The notes: generated by a model not told the origin, from the letters alone. A stretch of DNA of 64,000 nt from Bacteroidales bacterium UBA6445 (GCA_002439585.1 DJOF01000008.1:186001-250000), one strand, 5' to 3'; shown: positions 23,535-31,667, numbered from the stretch's first letter. Numbers and translations: made by a program.

Positions 23535-26522
23535 TCAGAACATCGGCGGCCTTCCGCCTGGGCCGCCTGGGCCGCCTGGACCGCCTGGACCGCCTGGGCC
23601 TCGCATTCCTTTGGACGCGTTGCTCATATTACCGAATCTCCATGTGAGGGAGAGGATGACGTACCTTCCGAGTGTGTTGTTCCATGTCTCGGTATGGTAG
23701 TTTGCCGAGTCAGTGATGGACAGGTTCTTGGCCTGGTTGAGAAGGTCATATACATTTAGGGCGAGAGTAAACTTGTTCTTGAATAGGAGCTTGGATATCG
23801 AAGCGTTGAGGATGTATTCGTCACTCTGGGGAGTTGTATAACCTTTGTACCAATTGTAATTGAAGTCCGATACCAAATTGATCCCTCCGGGAATCGTCCA
23901 GTTCATGGAGGCGTCGATCTGGTTGTTGCGGGTCATGTCAGTGTTTGCCGAGGCAAGTGTGTACCAAGACTTAGACAGCCTTGTTCTTCCTCCTGCAGTC
24001 AGCTCTACAAAGTCGTTGCGATATGTAAGACGCAGCCTCTGGGAGAGGCTCATTGACGAAGTCTTATTTGCCGTGAACATGTCGCTCTTGCCAAGGTCGG
24101 GGAAATCTTTGTGGAACAGAGTGTAGTCGAAATTGTCTCCGTCATAGTACCCTGACATATCAAGTGCGCTCTTGCCTACATATGAAGAGGCCTCGGACCA
24201 GCTTCCGAAAGTCATCGAGAAGATGGTGAAGTTAGATTTCGCAATAGGAGCATTGACAAACACTCTTGTATTGGCATAGCTGGAAGTAGGCCCGTTGACC
24301 GGGAAAGAGTACTGTGTGCCGCTCTCCCCATACCAGTTGGCATATACGATGGGAGACTGCACGAATCCTCCGTCAATATTGCCGTTGACAGAGAGGAATG
24401 TCTGCTTGTTGGTATATCCGAACCTGCTTCTTATTGTATGACTGAAATAAGGCTTTAGATACGGGTTTCCAAGAGAGACGTTCATAGGGTCTGTGTTGTC
24501 AGGCACAGGCATGAGTTGAGACGTTGAAGGCTGGGAAGAATTGCCAAAATAGAAGCCTCTTATATTGGTATTGTCGTTGATGTCATACCATATCATGGCA
24601 GTCGGCGACCAGTTGAGCACAGAGTTGTTGTAGTCCTGCCCATTGGTCTTGTTGTGCGTTATGGTAGGCACAAGAGCCGCACCTGCCTGCACGCGGATTT
24701 TGTCCTTCTGGTACATGAAATTGAATCCTGCCCTGTGTCTCTGGGATTCGTTGAGAATGTTGCTTGAGTATGTACTGTTGCGGATTTCTCCGACAGGATT
24801 GTATGCCATATTGTAGTTGCCAGATGCGTCAATGTTGCCAAATCCGCTGGACAGTCCAGAATCGTATGTATCCTTGTCGGATTTGTTGCGACTCCACTGG
24901 TATTCGTAATTTCCCTCGAAATAAAAGCCTGCACCGAGCGGCTCAGTATATACAAGCCTTCCCCTCAAGGTAGCGGCCTTGGAATTCTGGTCGAACCTTT
25001 GGTTCACAACCGCGCTTGAGTTGCCTGTCTCGATGTAGCTCTGGGTCAGTGACTGGTTGAACCCGTCAAGGTCATTGTTGCTAAAATCGTAGTTGACGTT
25101 GAATGATATTGTCCTTCCCGGCATGCCGAGTCTCTGCCTGAACAGAAAGAAACCACTTGCATTCCAGTTGTTATTGTTGCCGATATTGTTGTTGAAACCA
25201 TTGTTCTTGTGGGTAGTGTCAGCACCGACTGACGGTATTCCGTAAGTGTCAAATTTGGAAAATTCGGTATAGTCTCCTTTGCCGAAATTGAACTGAGGCT
25301 CAAACAGAATCGAGGTCTTGTCCGAGAACTTATGCTCCATTCTTACTCCGAACCGATGTCCTCTCGAATTGGTAATGTTGTATCCATCATTGTGATAGAG
25401 TAGCGAAGATCCGTCTTCGAGGAAAGTGGTCTTGTCGCTGATCTCCTCTACGTCCTGCTTTGTCTGATTGTAAAGGTAGTTGGCACCAAGATCCATCTTG
25501 TTATCGAAGAGATCCCATGATCCGTTGACTCCTCCCATCCATGAGGAGGTGATACCATTGCTTCTGCCCCAGCCTCCCTGGCCACGGCCCATTCCGCCTC
25601 CACCGCCTCTCATATTGCGCATCATGCTGCCTGCAAGGTCATTGAAACCACGGTTGTTGGTGTTGTTGGCATTGAGTATCACACTGAGCTGGCTCTTGTC
25701 AGTGAATCGGCCTGCAAATGCGGCTCCCTGATACCGCCAGTCTCCGTCTGTGATAGAGCCTCCTTTTGGCCAGTCATGGCCTCCGCCGCCCATGACATTG
25801 CCGAAAAGCCCGTTCATCATGCCTTCCTGTATGGAAAGGTCGATAACAGTCTCCTCCTGCCCGTCGTCTATTCCTGTAAATTCGGCCTGGTCAGACTTCT
25901 TCTGTACGACCTTTACCTTGTCTATGATCTTGGAAGGAATATTCTTGGATGCAAGCTGGGGGTCATCAAGAAAGAATGTCTTCCCGTCTATGGTGATCTT
26001 GGAGATTGTCTGGCCGTTTGCAGTGATTGATCCGTCTTCACTGACCTCTACACCAGGAAGTTTCTTAAGAAGGTCTTCGAGCATGTCATTATCCGTAGTC
26101 TTGAAGGAAGAAGCCGTGTATTCCACTGTATCCTTCTTTACTACTATCGGGTTGCCTGTCGCAGATACTTTGGCAGCATCCAGAACTTTGGTGTCAGGTT
26201 CTATCTTGACTGAACCCATATCCAAGTTGCCATTGACTGTCACCGGACGGGTGAGAGTCTTGTATCCCAGAAGCTCGGCCTTTAGTACATATTCTCCGTT
26301 TGCAACTTTGTCTACTGTTGCTTTCCCGTCTTCTCCGGAAAGGGCGTATTTGTACGCGGACTTCGCCCCTGCCTTTGTAAGTGATACCGTAGCGTAGCCT
26401 ACCGGTGCACCGTTGCTGCTGTCCAAAAGGGTTATCGTTACTTTGCCTGATTGAGCGGCCGCGGCAAATGAGATGGCGAGCATGGCTGACAGTGCAAAAA
26501 TTACGGCTATGATCCTCTTCAT
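23535..26522 (-). CDS. TonB-dependent-type outer-membrane beta-barrel receptor
   Basis: About 995 residues from the ATG at 26522 (MKRIIAVIF), with a signal peptide ending near AAAAQ-S. The extra frame up to 26579 is not part of the protein. A carboxypeptidase-regulatory-like beta-sandwich (about 25-110; VTITLLDSSNGAPVGYATVSL) is followed by a plug-like region (DMLEDLLKKLPGVEVSEDG, short form LLKKLPGV) and an outer-membrane beta-barrel of the OMP_b-brl_3 type ending in FGNM. A short Gly-Gly-Pro repeat tail follows the last strand. No TonB box is obvious by eye. The adjacent exbB-exbD-tonB could energise it. The ligand is unknown; no SusD-like partner is next to it, so it is probably not a SusCD pair. 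Confidence 0.88.
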   Translation of the reverse strand: MKRIIAVIFALSAMLAISFAAAAQSGKVTITLLDSSNGAPVGYATVSLTKAGAKSAYKYALSGEDGKATVDKVANGEYVLKAELLGYKTLTRPVTVNGNLDMGSVKIEPDTKVLDAAKVSATGNPIVVKKDTVEYTASSFKTTDNDMLEDLLKKLPGVEVSEDGSITANGQTISKITIDGKTFFLDDPQLASKNIPSKIIDKVKVVQKKSDQAEFTGIDDGQEETVIDLSIQEGMMNGLFGNVMGGGGHDWPKGGSITDGDWRYQGAAFAGRFTDKSQLSVILNANNTNNRGFNDLAGSMMRNMRGGGGGMGRGQGGWGRSNGITSSWMGGVNGSWDLFDNKMDLGANYLYNQTKQDVEEISDKTTFLEDGSSLLYHNDGYNITNSRGHRFGVRMEHKFSDKTSILFEPQFNFGKGDYTEFSKFDTYGIPSVGADTTHKNNGFNNNIGNNNNWNASGFFLFRQRLGMPGRTISFNVNYDFSNNDLDGFNQSLTQSYIETGNSSAVVNQRFDQNSKAATLRGRLVYTEPLGAGFYFEGNYEYQWSRNKSDKDTYDSGLSSGFGNIDASGNYNMAYNPVGEIRNSTYSSNILNESQRHRAGFNFMYQKDKIRVQAGAALVPTITHNKTNGQDYNNSVLNWSPTAMIWYDINDNTNIRGFYFGNSSQPSTSQLMPVPDNTDPMNVSLGNPYLKPYFSHTIRSRFGYTNKQTFLSVNGNIDGGFVQSPIVYANWYGESGTQYSFPVNGPTSSYANTRVFVNAPIAKSNFTIFSMTFGSWSEASSYVGKSALDMSGYYDGDNFDYTLFHKDFPDLGKSDMFTANKTSSMSLSQRLRLTYRNDFVELTAGGRTRLSKSWYTLASANTDMTRNNQIDASMNWTIPGGINLVSDFNYNWYKGYTTPQSDEYILNASISKLLFKNKFTLALNVYDLLNQAKNLSITDSANYHTETWNNTLGRYVILSLTWRFGNMSNASKGMRGPGGPGGPGGPGGPGGRPPMF
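23547..23600 (-). repeat. Nine-base coding repeat (Gly-Gly-Pro tail)
   Basis: About five copies of a 9-bp unit GCCGCCTGG (plus strand), with small variants, encode GPGGPGGPGG at the C-terminus of the receptor. In-frame units can be lost or gained without a frameshift. Confidence 0.75.
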
Positions 26523-26642
26523 TGTTCGTTTGTTTATTGTCTTTTTGTAAATCCGAGTTATTAGACACTCCTGCACCATGAAAGTTTAGAAACTGATTAA
26601 AATTTATAATTTAAACAGCCTCATGGTGGTGTATGTTGTACT

Positions 26643-27191
26643 TCAGCGCACCCTGTCTGGATTGTCGGATATGAATTTCTCCCAAGATGAGGAGCTTTTC
26701 ATCCCGGCAAAAGGGTTGGACATCTGGTAATGATGGCACAGAGCTATGGCTAACGCATCTGTGGCATCGAGGAATTTCTCCTCTATGTCAATCCCAAGAA
26801 TCCTTTGCAGAATAACGTTGACCTGCATCTTGGAGGCCGCGCCGTTGCCGGTTACAGCTTCTTTGGCTTTTCTCGGGGCATATTCTGTGATTGGGATGTT
26901 TCTTGTGAGTGCGGCGAGCATCGCTGCTCCTTGAGCTCTTCCTAACTTGAGTACTACTTGGGCGTTTTTGCCATAGAACGGGGACTCCAGAGCCATCTCG
27001 TCAGGGAGGTATTTGTCACAGACTGCTCCTATCTCAGAGTAGATACGTCTAAGTTTGTCATAGGGAACGGTCTCTTTTCTCAAGTCCAGTACGCCCATGT
27101 CTATGTATTTGGCACTTTTGCCTTCGGAATAAATAACCCCGAAGCCAAGGATATTGGTTCCGGGGTCAATTCCTAAAATCGTCTTGCCCAT
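26643..27191 (-). CDS. ruvC: Holliday junction resolvase RuvC
   Basis: Dimeric endonuclease that resolves Holliday junctions with RuvAB. 182 residues. The RNase H-like fold begins ILGIDPGTNILGFGVI with the first catalytic Asp (residue 7). LESPFYGKN near 67 supplies the Glu, and the C-terminal DATDALAIALCHHYQ contains the last acidic pair. Its ATG overlaps the serS stop by one base (TAATG), so it is translationally coupled to serS. Confidence 0.95.
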   Translation of the reverse strand: MGKTILGIDPGTNILGFGVIYSEGKSAKYIDMGVLDLRKETVPYDKLRRIYSEIGAVCDKYLPDEMALESPFYGKNAQVVLKLGRAQGAAMLAALTRNIPITEYAPRKAKEAVTGNGAASKMQVNVILQRILGIDIEEKFLDATDALAIALCHHYQMSNPFAGMKSSSSWEKFISDNPDRVR

Positions 27192-28462
27192 TAGTCGATA
27201 TAGTCGAAACCTGTGTAGGGTCTGAGTATCTCAGGGATCACAATCTTGTCGCCCTGTTGGTTGTCCTCAAGCATGGCTGCCACGACTCTTGGCAGTGCGA
27301 GTGAACTTCCGTTGAGGGTATGACAGAGCTGCATCTTGCCCTCTGCATCCTTGTACCTGAGGTGAAGCCTGTTGGCCTGATATGTCTCGAAGTTGGATAC
27401 GGACGAGATCTCAAGCCACCTTTGCTGTGCTGCAGACCAAAGCTCGAAGTCGTAGGTGATGGCAGAAGTGAAGCTGAGATCGCCACCGCAAAGGCGCAGA
27501 ATCCTATATTTGAGTCCGAGCTTATTGACAAGACTTTCCACATGGGCTATCATCTCGTCAAGGGCGGCATAAGAATCTTCAGGCTTCTCTATGCGGACAA
27601 TCTCCACTTTGTCGAATTGATGAAGCCTGTTGAGGCCTCTGACATCCTTGCCGTAAGACCCTGCCTCGCGTCTGAAGCACGGAGTATATGCCGTAAGCTT
27701 CTGGGGGAACTGGTCGTTGGTGAGGATCACGTCCCTGTATATATTGGTGACAGGTACTTCCGCTGTAGGTACAAGATAGAAGTCATCAAGACCTACATAG
27801 TACATCTGTGCTTCCTTGTCTGGAAGTTGGCCCGTACCGAAACCTGATGCTGCATTGACCAAGACAGGAGGTTCGATCTCCTTGTATCCGGCAGCAGTGT
27901 TGTTGTCGAGGAAGAAACTTATGAGAGCCCTCTGAAGCTTTGCTCCCTTGCCCTTGTATACAGGAAATCCAGCTCCGGTAAGTTTGACACCGAGGTCGAA
28001 GTCTATGATGTCGAATTTCTTGGCAAGTTCCCAGTGGGGAAGTGCGTTCTCGGGAAGATGAATCTCGGGACCTCCCATCTTGACTACCTGGTTGTCTTCT
28101 GCTCCTTTGCCCGGGACTACGAGGTCACACGGAATATTGGGAAGGAGAACGAGCTGGGCTTCAAGATCTTTCTCGGCTGTGTCAGCCTTGACTAGAAGTT
28201 CTGTGGACTTGACTTTGAGTTCTGCCACCTCTTTCTTGGCAGCTTCTGCTTCGGCCGTCTTGCCCTCCTTCATGAGAGAGCCGATGCGTCCGGCCTGTTT
28301 CTTCTGCTCTGCAAGCAGTGCGTCGCTCTCTGTCTGGAGTGAGCGTCTCTCGCTGTCGAGCTTTAGTATCTTCTCGACTATGTCCTTTGCATCGAAATTC
28401 TTGACTGCCAGTTTCTTGATCACGAACTCCGGCTTCTCGCGAAGTAATTTAAGTGTCAGCAT
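27191..28462 (-). CDS. serS: Seryl-tRNA synthetase
   Basis: Charges tRNA-Ser and tRNA-Sec. About 423 residues from the ATG at 28462 (MLTLKLLREKPEFV). The longer frame to 28507 crosses the L21-L27 terminator, so I exclude it. The N-terminal long-arm coiled coil (about 25-105, Glu/Lys/Leu rich) binds the long variable arm of tRNA-Ser. Class II motifs: LTAYTPCFRREAGSYGKDVRGLNRLHQF (short form CFRREAGSYG, motif 2) and NGSSLALPRVVAAMLEDNQ (motif 3). A mid-domain GFGTGQLPDKE is typical. It is followed directly by ruvC. Confidence 0.96.
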   Translation of the reverse strand: MLTLKLLREKPEFVIKKLAVKNFDAKDIVEKILKLDSERRSLQTESDALLAEQKKQAGRIGSLMKEGKTAEAEAAKKEVAELKVKSTELLVKADTAEKDLEAQLVLLPNIPCDLVVPGKGAEDNQVVKMGGPEIHLPENALPHWELAKKFDIIDFDLGVKLTGAGFPVYKGKGAKLQRALISFFLDNNTAAGYKEIEPPVLVNAASGFGTGQLPDKEAQMYYVGLDDFYLVPTAEVPVTNIYRDVILTNDQFPQKLTAYTPCFRREAGSYGKDVRGLNRLHQFDKVEIVRIEKPEDSYAALDEMIAHVESLVNKLGLKYRILRLCGGDLSFTSAITYDFELWSAAQQRWLEISSVSNFETYQANRLHLRYKDAEGKMQLCHTLNGSSLALPRVVAAMLEDNQQGDKIVIPEILRPYTGFDYID

Positions 28463-28483
28463 GATACTCTTTCTTATGAAGTC

Positions 28484-28526
28484 AAAACAAAAGAGGATCG
28501 CACCCATGACTCGATGTGCAATCCTC
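28484..28526 (-). terminator. Intrinsic terminator after L21-L27
   Basis: On the minus strand GAGGATTGCAC pairs with GTGCGATCCTC (one G-T pair) around a 12-nt loop, followed by CTTTTGTTTT. It lies 22 nt after the rpmA stop. Confidence 0.8.
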
Positions 28527-28547
28527 CGTTATTACCTAATTATCGAG

Positions 28548-28808
28548 TCAGTTCTCAAAAGGAACGACCGAAACATATGATTTGTGCTCTCTCTTGCGGG
28601 TGAACTTAACTGTGCCGTCTACAAGTGCATAGAGAGTGTGGTCTTTGCCCATGCCGACATTCTTGTCGGGATTGTGCACTGTACCTCTCTGACGTACTAT
28701 GATGTTGCCGGCCTTTACGACTTCTCCGCCGAATTTCTTGAGGCCGAGTCGTTTGCTATGCGATTCACGACCGTTCTTGGAACTACCTTGACCTTTTTTA
28801 TGTGCCAT
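28548..28808 (-). CDS. rpmA: Ribosomal protein bL27
   Basis: 86-residue large-subunit protein whose N-terminus reaches the peptidyl-transferase centre. MAHKKGQGSSKNGRESHSKRLGLKKFGG is the family signature (short form GSSKNGRESHSKRLG). Unlike most genes in the window it has a Shine-Dalgarno-like AGGAGG (28816-28821, minus strand) 7 nt before the ATG. It is 17 nt downstream of rplU and followed by an intrinsic terminator. Confidence 0.97.
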   Translation of the reverse strand: MAHKKGQGSSKNGRESHSKRLGLKKFGGEVVKAGNIIVRQRGTVHNPDKNVGMGKDHTLYALVDGTVKFTRKREHKSYVSVVPFEN

Positions 28809-28825
28809 AAATTGTCCTCCTGTTG

Positions 28826-29137
28826 TTAAGCTATTGAGTCGATGCGGATCTTGGTGAGCTTCTGGCGATGGCCATTGAGCTTCTGATATCCTTTACGACG
28901 GATTTTCTTGAATACCAACACTTTCTTGGCTTTGGTGTCATCCTCGAGCACGGTAGCCTTTACTTTGGCTCCGTCTACATAGGGAGCACCTACCTTGACG
29001 TCTCCGTCTTTGTCGATAAGAAGAACTTTGTCGAACTCTACTGCCTCGTCTTTCTTTGAGGCAAGACGATTGACGAAGATCTCTGAACCGGCCTGCACCT
29101 TGAACTGCTGGCCTGCAATGTCAACGATTGCGTACAT
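28826..29137 (-). CDS. rplU: Ribosomal protein bL21
   Basis: 103 residues from the ATG at 29137 (MYAIVDIAGQQFKVQAG). The frame extends to 29179 but the added 14 residues are not L21-like and lie in the leader. The core has LIDKDGDVKVGAPYV and the basic C-terminus KKIRRKGYQKLNGHRQKLT (short form RRKGYQKLNGHRQ), the family signature. L21 binds 23S rRNA domain I. First gene of the rplU-rpmA pair; its leader contains a stable nested hairpin. Confidence 0.97.
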   Translation of the reverse strand: MYAIVDIAGQQFKVQAGSEIFVNRLASKKDEAVEFDKVLLIDKDGDVKVGAPYVDGAKVKATVLEDDTKAKKVLVFKKIRRKGYQKLNGHRQKLTKIRIDSIA

Positions 29138-29165
29138 GTTATTGTAAACATTAAAATTTGAGCTG

Positions 29166-29204
29166 CAAGCGCTCGCCACGATTGGCGGGACTTATCGGAG
29201 CTTG
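29166..29204 (-). promoter_or_regulatory. Structured leader of rplU
   Basis: About 30 nt before the rplU ATG, the minus strand can fold as CAAGC (outer) with GCTTG around an inner stem CGCCA-ATCG-TGGCG. This is a plausible autoregulatory r-protein leader. The closest -7 candidate, TAATTTTG (29224-29217), lacks a well-spaced -33. Confidence 0.5.
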
Positions 29205-29256
29205 ACAGCCATACATCAAAATTATCAGAATCTCTGCAAAGTGTAGCGGTGAGAGA

Positions 29257-29451
29257 CTACTGCTCGTCCTCAAGCTGCATGTGCTGGACGTAGATAGCTT
29301 TCTGGATCTGCTCTCTTCTCTTTACAGAAGGCTTTACAAATGTCTTCCTTGCACGGAGTTCACGGATTGCGCCTGTCTTCTCGAATTTCCTCTTGAATCT
29401 CTTGAGCGCGCGCTCTATGTTTTCGCCTTCCTTGATAGGTACTATAATCAT
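29257..29451 (-). CDS. rpsU: Ribosomal protein bS21
   Basis: 64-residue small-subunit protein. The start is the ATG at 29451 (MIIVPIKEGENIERALKRFKRKFEKTG); upstream codons to 29496 fall in the leader. The body is the basic S21 helix pair (RARKTFVKPSVKRREQIQKA, short form KPSVKRREQ). In Bacteroidota ribosomes bS21 with bS18 and bS6 holds the 16S rRNA anti-Shine-Dalgarno tail, so most mRNAs do not use that interaction. The gene's own ribosome-binding site is the striking exception (see next feature). Single-gene unit with its own promoter. Confidence 0.96.
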   Translation of the reverse strand: MIIVPIKEGENIERALKRFKRKFEKTGAIRELRARKTFVKPSVKRREQIQKAIYVQHMQLEDEQ

Positions 29452-29457
29452 CGCTAA

Positions 29458-29470
29458 ATCACCTCCTTTT
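29458..29470 (-). promoter_or_regulatory. Extended Shine-Dalgarno sequence of rpsU
   Basis: The minus strand reads AAAAGGAGGTGAT, an extended complement of the 16S rRNA 3' end; GGAGG is 10 nt from the ATG. Other leaders in the window are AT-rich and lack this. Confidence 0.88.
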
Positions 29471-29481
29471 ATTTGCGGCTG

Positions 29482-29512
29482 CAAATATACGACCATTTCT
29501 TGGTATTACAAG
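29482..29512 (-). promoter_or_regulatory. rpsU promoter
   Basis: CTTG (29512-29509), 19 nt, TATATTTG (29489-29482) on the minus strand. One mismatch in the -33, perfect -7. It gives a leader of about 25 nt that consists mostly of the Shine-Dalgarno stretch. Confidence 0.55.
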
Positions 29513-29576
29513 CGCACCGGCGGTTTTATTCGTTAAAATCTTGTCCTATTCTTGTCTTATGGCATTTTTCTAACCA

Positions 29577-30287
29577 TCAGGCCATATTCTCAACCTTTTC
29601 GGTGAATATGGACATTCCTGAAGTTGCCTTCTCCTTGAGGTGAGTGATGCGGCTGTCATGTAAGGGGACACTGCCGGGATCTATGATATATATAGGGGTG
29701 TCCGGGCCGGCGTACCTGTAAAGGCCTGCAGCAGGGTAGACAGACAGGGACGTCCCTACTATAAGTAGCAGGTCGGCCTTACTAACTATGTCTATTGCCT
29801 TCTCGATCTTGGGCACAGGCTCTCCGAACCAGACTATATGCGGGCGAAGCTGGTGCCCGTTCGGCGCAAGGTCTCCCAGATGGATCTCACCATATCCTAT
29901 GTCAAAGACGCTCTTCTCGCTAAATCCGTCCTGCTCATTGCAGCAGTTCTCCGGACGTACTTTTGTCAACTCACCATGTAGGTGAAGCACATTGGAAGAT
30001 CCAGCCCTCTCGTGAAGATTGTCTACATTTTGCGTGATGACATGTACGTTGAATCTGTCTTGGAGGGCGGCAATCGCTTTGTGCGCGTCATTAGGCAAGG
30101 CTGAGGCAAGTTCCTTACGCCTCTTGTTGTAGAAATCAAGCACAAGTGCCTTGTTGGCATACCAACCCTCGATAGAGGCCACAACCTGTGGATCGTATTT
30201 GTCCCACAGTCCTCCGTTGTCTCGGAAAGTGGCAATCCCGCTTTCTGCGCTCACACCTGCTCCAGTAAGCACTACAAGATTTTTCAT
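29577..30287 (-). CDS. cobB: NAD-dependent protein deacylase (sirtuin)
   Basis: 236 residues. GAGVSAESGIATFRDNGGLWDKY (short form GAGVSAESGIATFRD) at about 8-22 is the NAD-binding motif. TQNVDNLHERAGS near 98 has the Gln-Asn-Val-Asp catalytic loop, and LHLHGEL supplies the catalytic His. IVWFGEPVP near 167 and IVGTSLSVYPAAGL complete the pattern. The four zinc-binding cysteines of typical sirtuins are missing: only Cys-Cys near 129 is present in the expected small domain. Bacteroides relatives also lack them. It removes acyl groups from lysines and uses NAD. It starts 3 nt after the AAA-type ATPase gene ends, so they form one transcript. Confidence 0.88.
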   Translation of the reverse strand: MKNLVVLTGAGVSAESGIATFRDNGGLWDKYDPQVVASIEGWYANKALVLDFYNKRRKELASALPNDAHKAIAALQDRFNVHVITQNVDNLHERAGSSNVLHLHGELTKVRPENCCNEQDGFSEKSVFDIGYGEIHLGDLAPNGHQLRPHIVWFGEPVPKIEKAIDIVSKADLLLIVGTSLSVYPAAGLYRYAGPDTPIYIIDPGSVPLHDSRITHLKEKATSGMSIFTEKVENMA

Positions 30288-30290
30288 ATA

Positions 30291-31367
30291 TCAGACAAAA
30301 TAAAACTTCTTAAGCCAATATTCAAACAGAGGATCAGTGATCCTCGGCTCATCATTTTCACCGAATACCAATATCTCTTTCCGCATCATCGCTGTCTTGA
30401 GTCTTATGACATTGGCTGACGAACTCAGATCATATTCTTCCATGACCTGGGATGTGCTGAACTTTACAACCCCGTCACAGACGGCTTTTAGGAAACGGAT
30501 CTGGAATTCGGTCAAGGAATCCATTGTCCCATAGAACCTCGGGGAGTGGACAGCAAGCATCGCAGAAAGGGAATCTTTGAACGTAATCTCGCTTATATAT
30601 CCTTTGGATAATGAGTCACATATGAAGAAGAAATGGTTAATGTACCATATATTATTGCGGAAGATGCTGCACAACCTGTGAAGAAGCTCCCGGTCCACAA
30701 CTTTTCCGCTTATGGAGAACCCCTTCAGAATATGCTCCGTGATCTCTGCCTCGGTGATTTCCGAAAGGGACAGGCGGTTGATTCTTTTCCAGAAAATAGT
30801 ACCCCTGCCGAAAATTCCGTCCATCGCATTGCAACGCGATCCGAGGAAAATGAAGACGCACGGAGTATTCCTAGCATAAGTGTCTATAGTCCTGGCAATA
30901 GGCTGGTATAACAGTTCGTCTGGGTCCTTGCTCTCTCGAATGGTTTGGAATTCCTCGAATATGATGACTGCTTTCCTACCTGTATCCCGACATATGCGGA
31001 AAGGAAGGGTGAGTACATCGTCCATGCTTTCAGGTCCCGAAATAGCGAAGTCCGAAGCATACCTTGCACTGAGTGCCTCTCTTTCAGCGGTTGAAGAGGC
31101 AAATGCTGTCAGTGTTGCATTGCGGTAGACGGTGATGAACTGCTCTATCTCCCTCACATTGACCATGTTGACATAGACAGCGACCGGAGGGGCGGACATA
31201 GTCGACAATACTTGTCTTACAAGTGACATCTTTCCGGTCTTGATGGGCTCCGCAATGACAACATGTTCCCCAGCGGCAATATACTCAGCCAGGACTGCAC
31301 AGTCGCGTTTGCGCCCTATGAAGTTCTTCCCTGTTACGAATTTGTTGAATTGAAATGCTGTCTCCAT
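30291..31367 (-). CDS. AAA-type/STAND-like ATPase with winged-helix C-terminus
   Basis: About 358 residues from the ATG at 31367 (METAFQFNKFVTGKNF); the longer frame to 31409 crosses the promoter. Near residue 31, VVIAEPIKTGKMSL is a P-loop of variant form: the first Gly of GxxxxGK[ST] is replaced and Met follows Lys before the Ser. AVIIFEEFQTI near 131 is the Walker B segment with Glu-Glu. FIFLGSRCNAMDGIF fits sensor 1. A C-terminal winged-helix segment (FLKAVCDGVVKFSTSQVMEEYDLSSSANVIRL) ends the protein. It resembles archaeal-type ATPases common in Bacteroides with unknown role. Transcribed with the sirtuin. Confidence 0.7.
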   Translation of the reverse strand: METAFQFNKFVTGKNFIGRKRDCAVLAEYIAAGEHVVIAEPIKTGKMSLVRQVLSTMSAPPVAVYVNMVNVREIEQFITVYRNATLTAFASSTAEREALSARYASDFAISGPESMDDVLTLPFRICRDTGRKAVIIFEEFQTIRESKDPDELLYQPIARTIDTYARNTPCVFIFLGSRCNAMDGIFGRGTIFWKRINRLSLSEITEAEITEHILKGFSISGKVVDRELLHRLCSIFRNNIWYINHFFFICDSLSKGYISEITFKDSLSAMLAVHSPRFYGTMDSLTEFQIRFLKAVCDGVVKFSTSQVMEEYDLSSSANVIRLKTAMMRKEILVFGENDEPRITDPLFEYWLKKFYFV

Positions 31368-31379
31368 AATTACCGAGTG

Positions 31380-31410
31380 CAAATTTAGAAGTTGTTTAAA
31401 TTTATTCAAA
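31380..31410 (-). promoter_or_regulatory. Promoter of the ATPase-sirtuin pair
   Basis: TTTG (31410-31407), 19 nt, TAAATTTG (31387-31380) on the minus strand, an exact consensus match. The start codon is 12 nt downstream of the -7, so the leader would be only a few bases. Confidence 0.65.
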
Positions 31411-31472
31411 TATTCTGCTTTCTATGACTGTCTGTCTCGTCAGACTCTTGTTCAGTCGGAGACTTTCTTCCT
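31388..31472 (-). repeat. Dispersed promoter-linked repeat, copy E3
   Basis: On the minus strand it reads GTCTCCGACTGAACAAGAGT, CTGACGAGACAGACAG and then CATAGAAAG and an AT-rich end. It aligns with 37395-37470 (copy E1) through the blocks CTGACTGAA, AGTCTGA-GAGACAGA, CATA, AAATAAATT. The 3' end merges with the ATPase promoter. Confidence 0.55.
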
Positions 31473-31552
31473 TAATATCTCGGTAATGCATGAACATGCT
31501 CATTTCCGCGTTTGGTCTGTCACCGATTCAGTCAGACAGCTCGAAGGAAATT

Positions 31553-31586
31553 TTTGCTATTTGAAAGCGGCTTTTCACTATCTTTG
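31553..31586 (+). promoter_or_regulatory. Candidate promoter of the AsmA-like gene
   Basis: TTTG (31553-31556), 22 nt, TATCTTTG (31579-31586). The -7 is perfect; spacing is 2-3 nt longer than usual. The leader would be about 75 nt. Confidence 0.45.
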
Positions 31587-31667
31587 TGCGTTGGGTCATG
31601 CGTATGGCAGTGTGAGCCACCCCATGGTATGAATAGCCAGACAAACAAATAAGATTCAGATATATAC

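Larger units (their letters stand above)
31368..31667. other. 300-nt divergent intergenic region
   Basis: No gene. Holds the ATPase promoter, a copy of a dispersed promoter-linked repeat on the minus strand, and a candidate promoter for the AsmA-like gene on the plus strand. Confidence 0.7.

Noticed and set aside
23535..26522. SusC of a SusCD polysaccharide locus
   Set aside because: No SusD-like lipoprotein follows, and the protein has the OMP_b-brl_3 type plan rather than the SusC signature.
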